A DNA stretch of 6,145 nucleotides from positions 1 to 6,145 of the forward strand of contig WRBU01000078.1 of assembly GCA_009784355.1 (NCBI GenBank), in the 5' to 3' direction. The notes below the pieces were generated by a model. That model ran no database searches. It worked only from the letters and a program-made list of their open reading frames with translations, and was not told the DNA's origin. Positions within the stretch are counted from its first letter, which is position 1. Each line of letters begins with the position of its first letter. Source of the stretch: Defluviitaleaceae bacterium (GTDB lineage: Bacteria; Bacillota; Clostridia; Lachnospirales; WRAX01). Position numbers and translations under genes: made by a program. Positions 5,371-6,145 of this stretch are shown here, piece after piece.

Positions 5371-6144
5371 CTATCCCCCTATAACCTTCTTGTCGATAAC
5401 TTCTTTTGCCAAAGCCTTGTATGCTTCACTGCCTTTTGATTTTGCATCATACAGTTGAATAGGCAAGCCGTGGCTTGGTGCTTCGCTTAACCGCACGCTT
5501 CTTGGTATCACGCTATTGTACACACTGTCTGCTAGATGCCCTTTAACCTCTGCCACAACCTGAGCAGAAAGGTTCGTACGTGGGTCATACATGGTGAAGA
5601 CAACGCCTTCTAGCTGTAGCCGCTTATTAAGTCGCTTTTGAACAAGCCCAATGGTGTACATCAACTGACTTAAGCCTTCCAAAGCAAAGTATTCACATTG
5701 TATAGGCACCAAAACTGTGTCGGAAGCAGAAAGGGCATTTACAGTCAAGATATTTAACGACGGCGGGCAGTCTATCAAAATAAAATCATAAATATATTTG
5801 AGGTCAACCAAAATGCGTTTTAGGATATATTCCCGCTCGGGATAGTCAATGAGCTCAATTTCCGCCCCTGCAAGCTGTACTTTTGCAGGAATGATAAAAA
5901 GACCGTCTATCATGGTTTTTAAAATGGCTTCGTCTGTTCTTTTTTCACCAAGCAACAGCTCATAGACAGAGGCAGGAAGGTTATTTTTGTCATGCCCAAG
6001 CCCACTTGTAGTGTTTGCTTGTGGGTCAAAGTCAATAACCAGCACTTTTTTGCCCGCCTGCGCCAAAGCCGCAGAAAGATTTATTGCCGTAGTGGTCTTA
6101 CCGACCCCGCCTTTTTGGTTTGCTATCGAAATTATCCTACCCAT
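5371..6144 (-). CDS. parA: ParA/Soj chromosome-partitioning ATPase
   Basis: A complete 257-residue small (type Ib-like, no N-terminal HTH) ParA of the Soj group. The deviant Walker A box KGGVGKTT is at residues 11-18 with the signature lysine K11 and the P-loop K16; Walker A' [11 protein letters not shown] (34-44) contains the catalytic D40; Walker B is FILIDCPPS (121-129) with D125. ATP-bound dimers coat the nucleoid, and ParB-parS complexes trigger hydrolysis, which moves origins apart. The start ATG is one base from the right edge, and the [13 protein letters not shown] beginning fits the usual Soj N-terminus, so I take the gene as complete; its ribosome binding site and promoter lie outside. 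It is the upstream gene of parAB. Confidence 0.97.
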   Translation of the reverse strand: MGRIISIANQKGGVGKTTTAINLSAALAQAGKKVLVIDFDPQANTTSGLGHDKNNLPASVYELLLGEKRTDEAILKTMIDGLFIIPAKVQLAGAEIELIDYPEREYILKRILVDLKYIYDFILIDCPPSLNILTVNALSASDTVLVPIQCEYFALEGLSQLMYTIGLVQKRLNKRLQLEGVVFTMYDPRTNLSAQVVAEVKGHLADSVYNSVIPRSVRLSEAPSHGLPIQLYDAKSKGSEAYKALAKEVIDKKVIGG

Positions 6145-6145
6145 T

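Noticed and set aside
4509..5439. Several plus-strand open frames across parB and the 3' end of parA
   Set aside because: They lie opposite strongly conserved ParB/ParA coding sequence, and their Phe/Cys/Ser-rich composition is typical of antisense reading.
1..6145. CRISPR array, insertion sequence, tRNA or other mobile element
   Set aside because: No regularly spaced repeats, transposase motifs, terminal inverted repeats or tRNA-like cloverleaf were seen; almost all sequence is accounted for by intact genes.

Overview
The window looks like chromosomal DNA of a low-GC, Gram-positive-type bacterium, most likely a member of the Firmicutes (class Clostridia is my best guess). Three things suggest this: a Soj/Spo0J-type parA-parB pair, a stand-alone ThiT (the substrate-binding subunit of an ECF vitamin transporter) under a TPP riboswitch, and AT-rich sequence with strong AGGAG-type ribosome binding sites. 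No 16S or other marker is present, so the exact taxon cannot be given. Every open frame is full length except the first gene, which runs off the left edge.

Layout from the right edge leftwards. parA (5371-6144) and parB (4476-5366) form a tight minus-strand operon for chromosome segregation. thiT (3916-4479, plus strand) converges on parB, and the two genes take their stop codons from the same CTAG. thiT is preceded by a consensus sigma-A promoter, a TPP aptamer (about 3799-3876) and a short expression platform in which the Shine-Dalgarno sequence can be hidden in a hairpin. From the same roughly 170-bp region a HAD/Cof-type phosphatase gene (2917-3741) is read divergently on the minus strand.

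The left half is a minus-strand run. It holds an AraC-family regulator with a C-terminal GyrI-like ligand-binding domain (1983-2870), two tandem paralogous nucleotidyltransferases resembling aminoglycoside/lincosamide nucleotidyltransferases (1174-1890 and 482-1177, joined by an ATGA overlap), and a GNAT acetyltransferase of the diamine/spermidine acetyltransferase type (1-468, 3' end cut by the window). The two nucleotidyltransferases and the acetyltransferase are packed so tightly that they are very probably co-transcribed. With the effector-binding regulator upstream they resemble a small drug- or metabolite-modification module, but their substrates cannot be read from sequence.

How the genes work together: parA/parB is a housekeeping segregation pair. 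The riboswitch and ThiT form a self-contained thiamine uptake unit that should be shut off by intracellular TPP. The phosphatase may or may not belong to thiamine metabolism. No CRISPR array, insertion sequence, tRNA, rRNA or parS consensus was seen. The most informative parts of the window are the riboswitch expression platform and the duplicated nucleotidyltransferase pair; I do not see a wholly new system here.
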